Shown here in pieces: positions 53,268-63,249 of a stretch of 64,000 nt of DNA. The stretch is from positions 2,480,001-2,544,000 of the forward strand of contig NZ_CP096829.1 of assembly GCF_023272795.1 (NCBI RefSeq), written 5' to 3'. A program made the translations under genes and the position numbers. Below the pieces are notes generated by a model. The model saw only the letters and a list, made by a program, of their open reading frames with translations, had not been told where the DNA came from and did not search any database. Origin of the DNA: Flavobacterium humidisoli. Its GTDB lineage: Bacteria; Bacteroidota; Bacteroidia; Flavobacteriales; Flavobacteriaceae. Each line of letters begins with the position of its first letter. The stretch's first letter is position 1.

Positions 53268-54851
53268 TTTAAGGTCGGCTATATGTGAGAGTGAGTGACG
53301 ATGAACAGACAGTGGCTACTGACGGAGAAATCAGGAAGAAATGCTTCGAAAATACTGCGATATAAATGCAGTTGAAGTTAGGCATGTAATTTATGAAGAC
53401 CATTCGGCAAAGACATTCAACCGCCCGCAGTGGAAGAAACTGCTTGCGGATCTAAAGAAGCATAAGAATAAAACTGATCTTCTCCTTTTTACCAAATGGG
53501 ACAGATTCAGCAGAAATGCAGGAGATGCTTACCAGATGATCAGTATGCTAAGAAAATTGGGAGTTGAGCCTCAGGCGATAGAACAGCCTTTAGATCTTTC
53601 AATACCGGAGAACAAAATGATGCTGGCTTTTTATCTTGCTGCTCCCGAGGTGGAGAATGACAGAAGAGCCCTGAATACCTTTCACGGTATGAGAAGAGCT
53701 AGAAAAGAGGGTAGATATATGGGGATTGCACTAATAGGGTATATTAACAGAGTAAAAGAAGACGGAACAAAATATATTGCATTCGACCAGCCAGAAGCCT
53801 CTATTTTAAAATGGGCTTTTGGAGAACTTTCCAAAGGTATATTCAATACGGAACAGGTGCTTCACATGGCAAAAGAAAAAGGGCTTAAAGCAGGCAAGAA
53901 CCATTTTTGGAGAGCGATCCGCAATCCCCTTTACTGCGGCAAGAAAGTTCCTAAATATAAGGATTAGGAACGCACTTTAGCAAGAGGACAGGACGAAGCT
54001 TTAATTTCGGAAGTGCTTTTCTATAAATTTCAGGATGTGCCTGAAGGGAGATCCCACAAATATCTTCCAAAAGCTCTTTTAGCAAAGCCTTTTCCGCTGA
54101 GAGTTTTTTTTCATCTGTCCCGACTGCGGAAAAATACTCACAGGAAGCATATCTAAAGGTTGCTATAAATATTATTCTTATTACCACTGAAGTGCTGGTT
54201 GCCGATACAGGATATGTTCGGAAACGGCCAATGAGATATTTATACAGAACCTGAAAAAGTATGTGCCAATTCCTGAAATCAAAAATATTTAGCCAATGTA
54301 ATCGGCGACTGTTATAAGGAACAGATCAAAGATGTATTGGAAGAAAAAACTAAAATCATAAGCCAGATCAAAGTTTATGAAACCAGAATATCAAATGCAA
54401 GGGATCTTCTGGCAACAAAACAGATTGAGGCTTCTGACTAACGAGATATGAAATCAGATTACGGAGAGATGCTAAGAAGGTTTGAACTTAAATTATCTGG
54501 CATTGATGATGAGAATAAGGATATGGAAGAGCTTTTAAAAACAGGGGTGGAGAATCTTATGAAGCTTAATGAATATTATGAAACGGCAACTGGATTGAAT
54601 CAAGAGATTTGTTAGGTTCGATTTTTCCTGAGAATTTTACAATCTCAGAAAACGGGTTTCGAACCGCTAGAGTTAATGAAGTAGTGCATCTCATCTACAG
54701 TATTAACAGGCTGATAGGGCTAAATAAAAAAGGGATAAGGAAGAAATTTTCTTCTTTGTCCCAAGTAGTGGCCGCTATGGTGCAAAATAAAATGCCAAAT
54801 GGCATGAAACTTGAATTTCTTCTATCTCTAAATAGTATATTTAAATTATAA
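53268..54851 (+). pseudogene. Large serine recombinase, broken into several frames
   Basis: The start reads FKVGYM, then after a two-base slip RVSDDEQTVATDGEIRKK, the beginning of a resolvase domain with the catalytic Ser in RVS. The main frame 53341-53967 has EDHSAKTFNRPQWKKLL, LLLFTKWDRFSRNAGDAYQM, IPENKMMLAFYLAAPEVEND and the recombinase domain to GKKVPKYKD. An in-frame TAG at 53965 follows, then ERTLARGQDEALISEVLFYK, and later the coiled-coil region (KEQIKDVLEEKTKIISQIKV) and the C-terminal piece LGSIFPENFTISENGFRTAR at 54610-54851. Three or more lesions make it inactive. It probably once moved an integrative element; the flanks show no clear attachment sites. Confidence 0.85.
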
Positions 54852-55002
54852 ATAGATTGCAATAAAAGCCATTCTTTTAAAAATAAAAAATATCTGAAAT
54901 GTAAACTTAAAAATTACATTTCAGATAGCACAGAATCTAAAATACAAACCAAATTTAAAGATAAAACGGATTCATTTAAAGGCAGGCTTTCGGCAGAGAG
55001 AG

Positions 55003-55422
55003 TTACAAATTATACTTCCGGGAAACATTTTGGCTTAAAATAGATTCCCTATGGCCATGAATAGAATATTTTAAAAATTCATTAAACTCTAGCACTATGT
55101 CTCTCTTAGTTTTATCCGAACCATCTAAAATAAAAAAACTATCGCCTTTTTTTAATTGCGAGATTTCTTTTGTCAATTTTTTATTAAAAACACAGACAAT
55201 CGTAATGGTTCTTTTGTTAAAAATATTTTTAAACAAACTAAATTCCTCAGCATTATAAATTATGTATATAAGAAAATTTTCATAATCATCATACATTACC
55301 ATAGGCACAAAAAACGCTGATCTTTCAATATCGTATTGTTCACCGAAATTCTTTTTTACAATTTTGGAAACAAAATTTTGACTGTCACAAATTAAAATCT
55401 TCTTTTTTTCAGAACAATCCAT
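55003..55422 (-). CDS. Small receiver-like protein, atypical
   Basis: The ATG at 55422 gives 139 residues; an upstream in-frame GTG adds only a hydrophobic run of Phe. The pattern (KKKILICDSQNFVSKIVKKN, YENFLIYIIYNAEEF, RTITIVCVFNKKLTKEISQL, DSFFILDG) looks like alternating strands and helices of a response-regulator receiver fold. The usual acidic pair and phospho-acceptor Asp are not clear, and the conserved Lys after strand five cannot be placed with confidence. It may be a degenerate, non-phosphorylated receiver or an unrelated alpha/beta protein. It stands alone, 3 kb from the LytS-type kinase. Confidence 0.55.
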   Translation of the reverse strand: MDCSEKKKILICDSQNFVSKIVKKNFGEQYDIERSAFFVPMVMYDDYENFLIYIIYNAEEFSLFKNIFNKRTITIVCVFNKKLTKEISQLKKGDSFFILDGSDKTKRDIVLEFNEFLKYSIHGHRESILSQNVSRKYNL

Positions 55423-55452
55423 AGATGAAATTTTAAAAAAAAACAGAAACAC

Positions 55453-56791
55453 TTACTAGGAATCTATTAGACTCATTTTTTATCCTTAAAGATGAGACCA
55501 ATAAATATTTGATAATTTCCATAAAAAAATCTTCAAAGCAAGATTTTAAAATGAATAAACATTATTAAAATTTAAACAGGGATAGATTTTGAGAAACAAA
55601 AATCAAATGCCCTTCCCTTTTTTACAAAGATGGCAAAACAATAATAATGCACATTCCATAAAACAACCTGAAGAAGACTCGGCAAAATAAAAATACCAAT
55701 ATGTAAACCTAATTCAAAAGCCTAATCTTCTTAGATTGTTAAAAACCACAAAACAAAAGTCCTCTCAAAGCATCAATAGCACTGCAAAGGTAAGATGCAA
55801 ATTAGGTCCAGCATTTGAAAAACGGAGACAGTGAGCACTGTTTTAATCAAAAAATATAAAATCCGATACTTTAATGTTGCATATCACACTGTCTTAACGA
55901 CATCTTTAGACTCCTGCCTTCAGTTTATTCATAAAAAAAAGCAAAATTTCACTTTACTATTACGCATATCCGCATAAAAACAGAAAAAAAGTAAAAACAG
56001 TATTTCCATAATTCCTTAATTTGCCAAACTTTGAAAATGTCTTTAAATGTCAGAGGCCAAATTCCTTTTTTTTTATTGTGCCAAATCTAAAATATCTAAA
56101 AAAGATCAAAGCTTACCTGCTTGAGAATTTGTTTTTTATTTTATCCTTATACAAGGTCAGGCCATAATATCCTACGAAAAGGAAAAACCGTCCAGAACTT
56201 CTTAATCATTCTGGCGCCATGCCATCTGCATTGCAGGCGAAATTTTCCTTTTAACTTATTCTTTAAAACTAATGAGTTTAGTTCTGCAGCCACGCCCTCA
56301 TGTTCCATGACTGAGTTTTAGTCCCAAATAAAACTATTGTCAAAGTGCCTTACAGATCGCGCAATCTGCATTTTTTTGACTAATACGATGCGGAACATTT
56401 TTTCTTTAGTGGAGTAATTACAATAGTGTTAAAGCTTAAAAACAGCTGATATTAGTCTTTGTTTCTCAATTATTATTTCATGACAGTACTTTTTAGATCC
56501 AATATTTTTTTTTAAAACCCAAATGCAGAAGTACTTTTGTCAGCTTTAAGGCATTCCATTCTGAAGTAATTCTAAAGTGCTATGATCTTAATGCCGAGCT
56601 GGTTTTCTTAAATTAAAGACAAACCTTGAATTGGCAGTATAAAACTGGGATTTAAAATGAGGTTTTTAAAGCCAGCATACAAAAGATGCTTTGGAATTAA
56701 AAGCTAAAACTAGCGCCACTTTTAAGCTTATTAGACATTAATAAATCTTAATAAATATTATATATAAATTAACACGTAAAAAAAAACTTTT
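55453..56791. other. 1.3-kb intergenic region without a supported gene
   Basis: AT-rich. An open frame at 56121-56321 on the plus strand lacks family features or good codon use. No clear promoter box was found before the chitinase gene. Confidence 0.4.
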
Positions 56792-57895
56792 ATGAAAACT
56801 AAATTATTCATGTTATTGCCTATTTTATTTTGCTTCTTTATTTTATCATCATCTTGTGATAATGATGTGCCAAAAAAAGAAGAGTCTGATCGGGAAAAGC
56901 CGGATCCAAATCCAGATCCAAATCCAAATCCAGATCCAAATCCAAATCCAAATCCTGGAACGGCTGACATAACATCACTTATTAGTCAAGATAAATTTTT
57001 ACTATTATTTCCATACCGTTATGGGGCAGAAGCGGTTAACAATTGGACGGTGAACCCTCAGAAAGATTTTTACACCTATGAAGCTTTAAAAAAAGCCGTA
57101 AGCGGAATTTCAAATATTAAGATAATTATTGAAAGAAAAGGTTTTTTTCAAAAAATTACCCGCACGGAAAAATCAACCAACATTACAAAAGTGATAAGAG
57201 AAGATCCAGATTTCAGTGCTTCATGGAATACCGCCTCTGTTATTAGAGAAGAAGTTGATTACGCAAATTTCCTAAATGAGGGTTCAACTGACGTTCGTAA
57301 AAAAGAATTAGCTGCTTTTTTTGCAAATATATCGCATGAAACTACGGGAGGATGGAGTACAGCTCCAGGCGGTGCTTTTTCATGGGGGCTACATTTTCGT
57401 GAAGAAGTTGGTTATGAAAATGGTGACAAGCTTAGCTACATAGACGAAAGTGCTAAAGATTATCCTGCCATTGCCGGACAGTCTTATCATGGGCGCGGAC
57501 CCATCCAATTAAGCTGGAACTATAACTATGGGAAAATGAGCGAAATGCTTTATGGCGACAAAAATGTGCTGCTTCAAAATCCCGGAAATGTAACCAAAGA
57601 TGCTGTATTGGCATTTCAGACGGCAATATGCTTTTGGATGACTCCCCAGTCTCCAAAACCTTCATGTCATGATGTGATAACAGGTAAATGGCAGCCAACG
57701 CAAAATGATATAAATGCAGGGCGCAAACCTGGTTTTGGAATGACTATTAATATCATTAATGGAGGATTGGAATGTAATCAGGCCGACAATGCTAAAACAC
57801 AAGACAGAAGAGGTTTTTACCTTCGTTATCTTAATGAATTAGGAACCAGTGATTCTAATTGCGAATGCAAATGCGACAAAATGAAATCATATTAA
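56792..57895 (+). CDS. GH19-family chitinase lipoprotein
   Basis: 367 residues. A lipoprotein signal ([12 protein letters not shown]) places the lipidated Cys at residue 22. A Pro/Asp/Asn linker ([18 protein letters not shown]) is typical of surface-exposed proteins. Residues 65-365 form a glycoside hydrolase family 19 domain: the likely acid Glu in [13 protein letters not shown], the second Glu in LHFREEVGY, the substrate-cleft signature [16 protein letters not shown], and the ending [12 protein letters not shown] with [13 protein letters not shown]. It probably hydrolyses chitin or a related beta-1,4-GlcNAc polymer (possibly peptidoglycan) at the cell surface. The C-terminal CECKCDK tail is unusual. 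It is a single gene with no polysaccharide-utilisation neighbours. Confidence 0.93.
   Translation: MKTKLFMLLPILFCFFILSSSCDNDVPKKEESDREKPDPNPDPNPNPDPNPNPNPGTADITSLISQDKFLLLFPYRYGAEAVNNWTVNPQKDFYTYEALKKAVSGISNIKIIIERKGFFQKITRTEKSTNITKVIREDPDFSASWNTASVIREEVDYANFLNEGSTDVRKKELAAFFANISHETTGGWSTAPGGAFSWGLHFREEVGYENGDKLSYIDESAKDYPAIAGQSYHGRGPIQLSWNYNYGKMSEMLYGDKNVLLQNPGNVTKDAVLAFQTAICFWMTPQSPKPSCHDVITGKWQPTQNDINAGRKPGFGMTINIINGGLECNQADNAKTQDRRGFYLRYLNELGTSDSNCECKCDKMKSY
56905..56958 (+). repeat. CCAAATCCAGAT-type hexamer repeat in the chitinase linker
   Basis: Repeats of CCAAAT and CCAGAT encode the PN/PD linker. The six-base period keeps the frame when copy number changes. Confidence 0.85.
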
Positions 57896-58468
57896 ATAAT
57901 TATATGAAGTAATTGTTTTCAGTCTAGTGCTTTTTTTTATTGACATATCTTAAATCTTTAAACTTACTAATTATTAGCATAAGCTGCAATTATAAAAAAC
58001 ATGTGCCCAAATTTAAAAAAGTGAATGGAAAATCTTAATATTTAGCTTTGATCCAGTCATTTAGAAGTAGAGAAATAGCATAGTCGGAGTACGCTGATAA
58101 ATGCAGGAAATCAATATTTTTATCTGGCTGGAAAAAAGAAGATGCGTGCCGATTTTTCAATTTAAACATTTTTTAATAACTGCAGGGCAAAAGGGGGCTT
58201 TTATAAACAGAGGCTCAAAGAAATAGGGTGATAACTGCTAAGCTTTTTAATTACCAATCCAATATATATGTATTCTAAAATCTAAAATCATTAGGCAAAG
58301 ACTTATGCATGAGATTAATTTCAAATTAGCATAATGAAATTATACTTTTATTTTCTCCATCCATTCTTAAGGTATTTTTTTATGATTTTTCAAGTGAAGC
58401 ATTTTTGCTTCCATTGAAAAGACAATGAGTATGCTTTTAAAACGTATTGGTTAAACTGGACACTATAA
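57896..58468. other. Intergenic region before the histidine kinase gene
   Basis: About 570 bases without a gene. T runs just after the chitinase stop (57930-57938) may help termination, but no strong stem was seen. Confidence 0.4.
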
Positions 58469-59560
58469 ATGAAAACATTTTTTCTGCATTTTATTAATGC
58501 GCGCCTGCACAGAAGTTTTTTAATATTCTGTTTGCTTTTTTTGACAGGCTGCATCTGCTTTTCAAAGTATCATTATTGCACCTGTTTTTTGCAAACGAAT
58601 TTTAAAAAAGGCCCCCTATCATATTTTGGCAGCTTGTTTTACCCATGCTGCAGCCGTAAAGGCGGTATTTCCACATCAGCGGAATATTTGTTTAGGATTT
58701 TATTTCAAAATTTAAGAACACAAAATCTTATATGCTATGATAAAGTCTGTTTTGGAATTAGTCCCTTCTTTTGGGATTGGGAAACAGTCTTTTCTTATAT
58801 GTGTATCGTAATATGTCTGTTTTTTTTGGGATACATTCTTAAACATCTTAAAATTAGAGTGAGTAAGACAAATAAGCTCGAACTTGATCTCATCACATTA
58901 GAATTGAAGTCATTGAAAAATCAAATGAATCCACATTTTTTATTCAATGCTTTAAATAATTTGCAAAGCATACTTTTTATAAATGGGGCCGAGCAGGCTA
59001 ACGTATACTTATGCAAATTTTCCACTCTAATGAGATCAACTTTAGAAATGACCAGAAATAATACTACATCATTAAGGGATGAGCTAAATTACATTAAAAT
59101 TTATTTAGATTTTGAACAAATTAGGGCTAACGATGAGTTGATAATAACTTATGATGTTGAAGAAAATCTAGAATTAAGCGAGATTGAGATTCCTGTGATG
59201 GTCGTGCAGACAATTATTGAAAATGCGATCACCCATGGTCTTATTCCAAGTAATAGAAAAAAGAGGCTGCTGGTTAAGATTTATAAAAGTAACGGCAATC
59301 AATTGAAAATTATAATTCAGGATAATGGAATAGGGAGAAGCATTAAGAAAACCGATTATGATAAATTAATTCAAAGTAACAAACATCATAAATCGTACGC
59401 TACACAAATAATTTCAGAAAGATTTAAAATTCTCAATAAATTAAAAAAACAGAGATACAATCTTGAAATTGTTGATTTAAAGAGAAATGGTATTCAAACA
59501 GGGACCAAAGTAATTATAACACTGCCAATTATTTTTTACGATAAGAAATCAAAAATATAA
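58469..59560 (+). CDS. LytS/YehU-type membrane histidine kinase
   Basis: 363 residues. Hydrophobic segments lie near residues 14-33 and 108-130. The C-terminal half is a His_kinase (LytS-type) domain with the H-box SLKNQMNPHFLFNALNNLQS, the LRDELNYIKIYLDFEQIR segment, an N-box VVQTIIENAITHGLI and the G-box DNGIGR, ending in the ATPase lid. Such kinases usually partner with a LytTR response regulator encoded next door; none is present here, so it is an orphan or its partner lies elsewhere. The periplasmic part (about 35-107) is Cys-rich and unlike known sensors. Confidence 0.88.
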   Translation: MKTFFLHFINARLHRSFLIFCLLFLTGCICFSKYHYCTCFLQTNFKKGPLSYFGSLFYPCCSRKGGISTSAEYLFRILFQNLRTQNLICYDKVCFGISPFFWDWETVFSYMCIVICLFFLGYILKHLKIRVSKTNKLELDLITLELKSLKNQMNPHFLFNALNNLQSILFINGAEQANVYLCKFSTLMRSTLEMTRNNTTSLRDELNYIKIYLDFEQIRANDELIITYDVEENLELSEIEIPVMVVQTIIENAITHGLIPSNRKKRLLVKIYKSNGNQLKIIIQDNGIGRSIKKTDYDKLIQSNKHHKSYATQIISERFKILNKLKKQRYNLEIVDLKRNGIQTGTKVIITLPIIFYDKKSKI

Positions 59561-59827
59561 AAGAAATGCGGTATAGTGGGATGTATTGATCGATCTTGCT
59601 AAAATGTGCAGGTTTATTAATTCTCCATTGATTTTACAGCCAAACTCCATATGTTTTTTTTATTTAGCGATTGACTGCTGGTAAAAGATTAGAGATGTAT
59701 TTTTTTAACGGCATTTCTTTTTAGCACCGTTTTATTGCGTTTTATGTTTTTTTGGTACAAAAGACAGCTTCTCGAGTTTTTCTGCTGATTTTATAAGAAA
59801 TATCTTTGTTGTGTAATTCTTAATTTT

Positions 59828-62779
59828 ATGAGAAAGAAAATTTTTATTTTATTTTTTGTGGGTTCATTTTATTATGGATTTGCTCAGGTTGGTGTCGGTA
59901 CTAATGTTCCAAATCCATCTGCTCAATTAGACGTGGTTTCGTCTGATAAGGGAATTTTGATTCCTCGGGTTGGTTTGGCAGGAACTACCGATGTTACTAC
60001 AATAAAAAATGGAAACCAAAATAGTCTTCTGGTTTTTAATACAAACACTTTTTCTGACATTCTACCTGGTTATTATTACTGGTATAACGACAAATGGAAT
60101 CGAATTCTTGGATCTTCAGATGCCGCAGGAGGCAATGTTATTTATGATCCAGTAGCAAATACTTTCACGTATATTGACTCAAATGGAGAAACCAACAGTA
60201 TTGACCTTGGTTCTCTGGTCGGCAAAAATGAGACTGTGACCACGCTGCCATCCACAGGCAGCGGCACCTATACCTATACGAGCGAGAACGGCACGGTTAC
60301 CATTATAGATGTTCCGGCATCTGTTACGGGCAATGCGAACAATATCTTTACGAATCCTGCTGTTGTTACGGAGATAAACAGCCTTATCAAGGCCAATGAG
60401 ACCCTTACCAGCCTTGTGTATGACACATCGGCCAACACGCTGACCTACAGGGACGAGGATGGCGCTGCAAACGTTTTGGACCTTGGTTCTCTGGTCGGCA
60501 AAAATGAGACTGTGACCACGCTGCCATCCACAGGCAGCGGCACCTATACCTATACGAGCGAGAACGGCACGGTTACCATTATAGACGTTCCGGCATCTGT
60601 TACGGGCAATGCGAACAATATTTTTACGAATCCTGCTGTTGTTACGGAGATAAACAGCCTTATCAAGGCCAATGAGACCCTTACCAGCCTTGTGTATGAC
60701 ACATCGGCCAACACGCTGACCTACAGGGACGAGGATGGCGCTGCAAACGTTTTGGACCTTGGTTCTCTGGTCGGCAAAAATGAGACTGTGACCACGCTGC
60801 CATCGACAGGCAGCGGCACCTATACCTATACGAGCGAGAACGGCACGGTTACCATTATAGACGTTCCGGCATCTGTTACGGGCAATGCGAACAATATCTT
60901 TACGAATCCTGCTGTTGTTACGGAGATAAACAGCCTTATCAAGGCCAATGAGACCCTTACCAGCCTTGTGTATGACACATCGGCCAACACGCTGACCTAC
61001 AGGGACGAGGATGGCGCTGCAAACGTTTTGGACCTTGGTTCTCTGGTCGGCAAAAATGAGACTGTGACCACGCTGCCATCCACAGGCAGCGGCACCTATA
61101 CCTATACGAGCGAGAACGGCACGGTTACCATTATAGACGTTCCGGCATCTGTTACGGGCAATGCGAACAATATCTTTACGAATCCTGCTGTTGTTACGGA
61201 GATAAACAGCCTTATCAAGGCCAATGAGACCCTTACCAGCCTTGTGTATGACACATCGGCCAACACGCTGACCTACAGGGACGAGGATGGCGCTGCAAAC
61301 GTTTTGGACCTTGGTTCTCTGGTCGGCAAAAATGAGACTGTGACCACGCTGCCATCGACAGGCAGCGGCACCTATACCTATACGAGCGAGAACGGCACGG
61401 TTACCATTATAGACGTTCCGGCATCTGTTACGGGCAATGCGAACAATATCTTTACGAATCCTGCTGTTGTTACGGAGATAAACAGCCTTATCAAGGCCAA
61501 TGAGACCCTTACCAGCCTTGTGTATGACACATCGGCCAACACGCTGACCTACAGGGACGAGGATGGCGCTGCAAACGTTTTGGACCTTGGTTCTCTGGTC
61601 GGCAAAAATGAGACTGTGACCACGCTGCCATCCACAGGCAGCGGCACCTATACCTATACGAGCGAGAACGGCACGGTTACCATTATAGACGTTCCGGCAT
61701 CTGTTACGGGCAATGCGAACAATATTTTTACGAATCCTGCTGTTGTTACGGAGATAAACAGCCTTATCAAGGCCAATGAGACCCTTACCAGCCTTGTGTA
61801 TGACACATCGGCCAACACGCTGACCTACAGGGACGAGGATGGGGCTGCAAACGTTTTGGACCTTGGTTCTCTGGTCGGCAAAAATGAGACTGTGACCACG
61901 CTGCCATCCACAGGCAGCGGCACCTATACCTATACGAGCGAGAACGGCACGGTTACCATTATAGACGTTCCGGCATCTGTTACGGGCAATGCGAACAATA
62001 TCTTTACGAATCCTGCTGTTGTTACGGAGATAAACAGCCTTATCAAGGCCAATGAGACCCTTACCAGCCTTGTGTATGACACATCGGCCAACACGCTGAC
62101 CTACAGGGACGAGGATGGCGCTGCAAACGTTTTGGACCTTGGTTCTCTGGTCGGCAAAAATGAGACTGTGACAACTTTAGCGGACAATAACAACGGCACC
62201 TATACCTATATAAACGAGAGAGGTACTGAGGTAATTGTTGATGTTGAACCATGGAGAATTACAGGTACAACTTCACAAGCTAGGACAAATAGTGATAATA
62301 TTTACCAATTGGGCACTGTTGGCATTGGCACATCTAATATGATGAACACTTTAGATAATAATGTCAAGCTTGCTGTCAATGGGGCCATAATTTCAAACAC
62401 TTCTACTTATGCTGATTATGTTTTTGAAGATTATTTCGATGGAACATCAGTGTTAAAATCTGACTATTCCTTTAAATCTTTAGAAGAAGTAGAAAAATAT
62501 ATTAATGCAAATAAACATTTGCCTGGGGTCACAGGAATTAAGGATTTGAGTAAAAATGAGAAAGGAGATTATATCTATAATTTAAACGAACTTTCTATTC
62601 AGTCACTGGAAAAAATTGAGGAATTATACCTTCATATTATTGAAATGAAGAGAAAGCTTGAAGCTAAAGAAATTTTTATTAATGAAATCAAGGCTGATAT
62701 GGATGGTAAGGAAATGGAAATCAGAAAATTGCAAGAGCGTTTAGTGAATTTGGAAGAATTAGTTAAATCAAAAAAATAG
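59828..62779 (+). CDS. Exported tail-fibre-like surface protein with seven near-identical 92-residue repeats
   Basis: 983 residues. The signal peptide (IFILFFVGSFYYGFAQ) is followed by a tail-fibre-like N-terminal module (VGVGTNVPNPSAQLDVVSSD, GILIPRVG, YYYWYNDKWNRILG) similar to that of the FISUMP protein at 25230. Then come seven 92-residue repeats (LDLGSLVGKNETVTTLPSTG, TYTYTSENGTVTIIDVPASV, NPAVVTEINSLIKANETLTS), and finally a unique end with YADYVFEDYF, KHLPGVTGIKDL and a coiled coil at about 920-983. The end resembles the endosialidase-chaperone-like C-termini found on Bacteroidota fibre proteins. No T9SS sorting domain is visible. The repeats are richer in G+C than the flanks. Confidence 0.85.
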   Translation: MRKKIFILFFVGSFYYGFAQVGVGTNVPNPSAQLDVVSSDKGILIPRVGLAGTTDVTTIKNGNQNSLLVFNTNTFSDILPGYYYWYNDKWNRILGSSDAAGGNVIYDPVANTFTYIDSNGETNSIDLGSLVGKNETVTTLPSTGSGTYTYTSENGTVTIIDVPASVTGNANNIFTNPAVVTEINSLIKANETLTSLVYDTSANTLTYRDEDGAANVLDLGSLVGKNETVTTLPSTGSGTYTYTSENGTVTIIDVPASVTGNANNIFTNPAVVTEINSLIKANETLTSLVYDTSANTLTYRDEDGAANVLDLGSLVGKNETVTTLPSTGSGTYTYTSENGTVTIIDVPASVTGNANNIFTNPAVVTEINSLIKANETLTSLVYDTSANTLTYRDEDGAANVLDLGSLVGKNETVTTLPSTGSGTYTYTSENGTVTIIDVPASVTGNANNIFTNPAVVTEINSLIKANETLTSLVYDTSANTLTYRDEDGAANVLDLGSLVGKNETVTTLPSTGSGTYTYTSENGTVTIIDVPASVTGNANNIFTNPAVVTEINSLIKANETLTSLVYDTSANTLTYRDEDGAANVLDLGSLVGKNETVTTLPSTGSGTYTYTSENGTVTIIDVPASVTGNANNIFTNPAVVTEINSLIKANETLTSLVYDTSANTLTYRDEDGAANVLDLGSLVGKNETVTTLPSTGSGTYTYTSENGTVTIIDVPASVTGNANNIFTNPAVVTEINSLIKANETLTSLVYDTSANTLTYRDEDGAANVLDLGSLVGKNETVTTLADNNNGTYTYINERGTEVIVDVEPWRITGTTSQARTNSDNIYQLGTVGIGTSNMMNTLDNNVKLAVNGAIISNTSTYADYVFEDYFDGTSVLKSDYSFKSLEEVEKYINANKHLPGVTGIKDLSKNEKGDYIYNLNELSIQSLEKIEELYLHIIEMKRKLEAKEIFINEIKADMDGKEMEIRKLQERLVNLEELVKSKK
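60203..62134 (+). repeat. 276-bp tandem repeat, seven full copies plus a partial eighth
   Basis: GACCTTGGTTCTCTGGTC recurs at 60203, 60479, 60755, 61031, 61307, 61583, 61859 and 62135, an exact 276-bp period. Copies differ at only a few positions, such as TCCACAGG versus TCGACAGG, ATCTTT versus ATTTTT and GATGTT versus GACGTT. Near-identity at DNA level, including third codon positions, shows recent expansion or gene conversion. Assemblies may collapse this array. Confidence 0.95.
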
Positions 62780-63249
62780 AGTATACTGATTATTTTAATA
62801 GCAATAAAATTTCCTTTTATGTTGGCGAGGATTATTAACAGGTTATTTGTTTTAATGTATTTGCTGCTTGTTTATCGTTAACGATGTATCTGTTATTTTT
62901 TTGTCAGTGAATGGAGAAGAACATGTAAAATACTAGTATTTTTTTAGTGGCAATATAATGATGTCCATTAACAAATATAAATTTGTTGGGACAATGTTTT
63001 ATAGCTAATCGATAAGATAGTTTATTCTTGCAGGACATTAAATTTTTGAGTGATAGAGCTGCTGAAAGAAACGAAAAGTTGATTTTTTTTGCTATTGCAA
63101 TATTGTATTCTTCTAATTTGATAATCTACTGATAATTTGCTGCTTTATCTGCCTTAGAAAAATAAATTATTTGACGGGATTTGAATAATGAATGAGTGTG
63201 CACATGAGGGGATTTTATTATTATTATGAACGGGTTAATTTAAATTATT
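62780..63249. other. Intergenic region, no gene recognised
   Basis: About 470 bases, AT-rich, between two genes in the same direction. No strong terminator hairpin or certain promoter box. Confidence 0.4.

Noticed and set aside
54609..54851. Independent 80-residue gene
   Set aside because: It matches the expected C-terminal end of the broken serine recombinase and lies directly after its coiled-coil region.
56121..56321. 66-residue plus-strand frame
   Set aside because: Composition is not protein-like (many Cys, Phe and Ser without pattern), there is no family resemblance, and it lies in gene-free AT-rich sequence.
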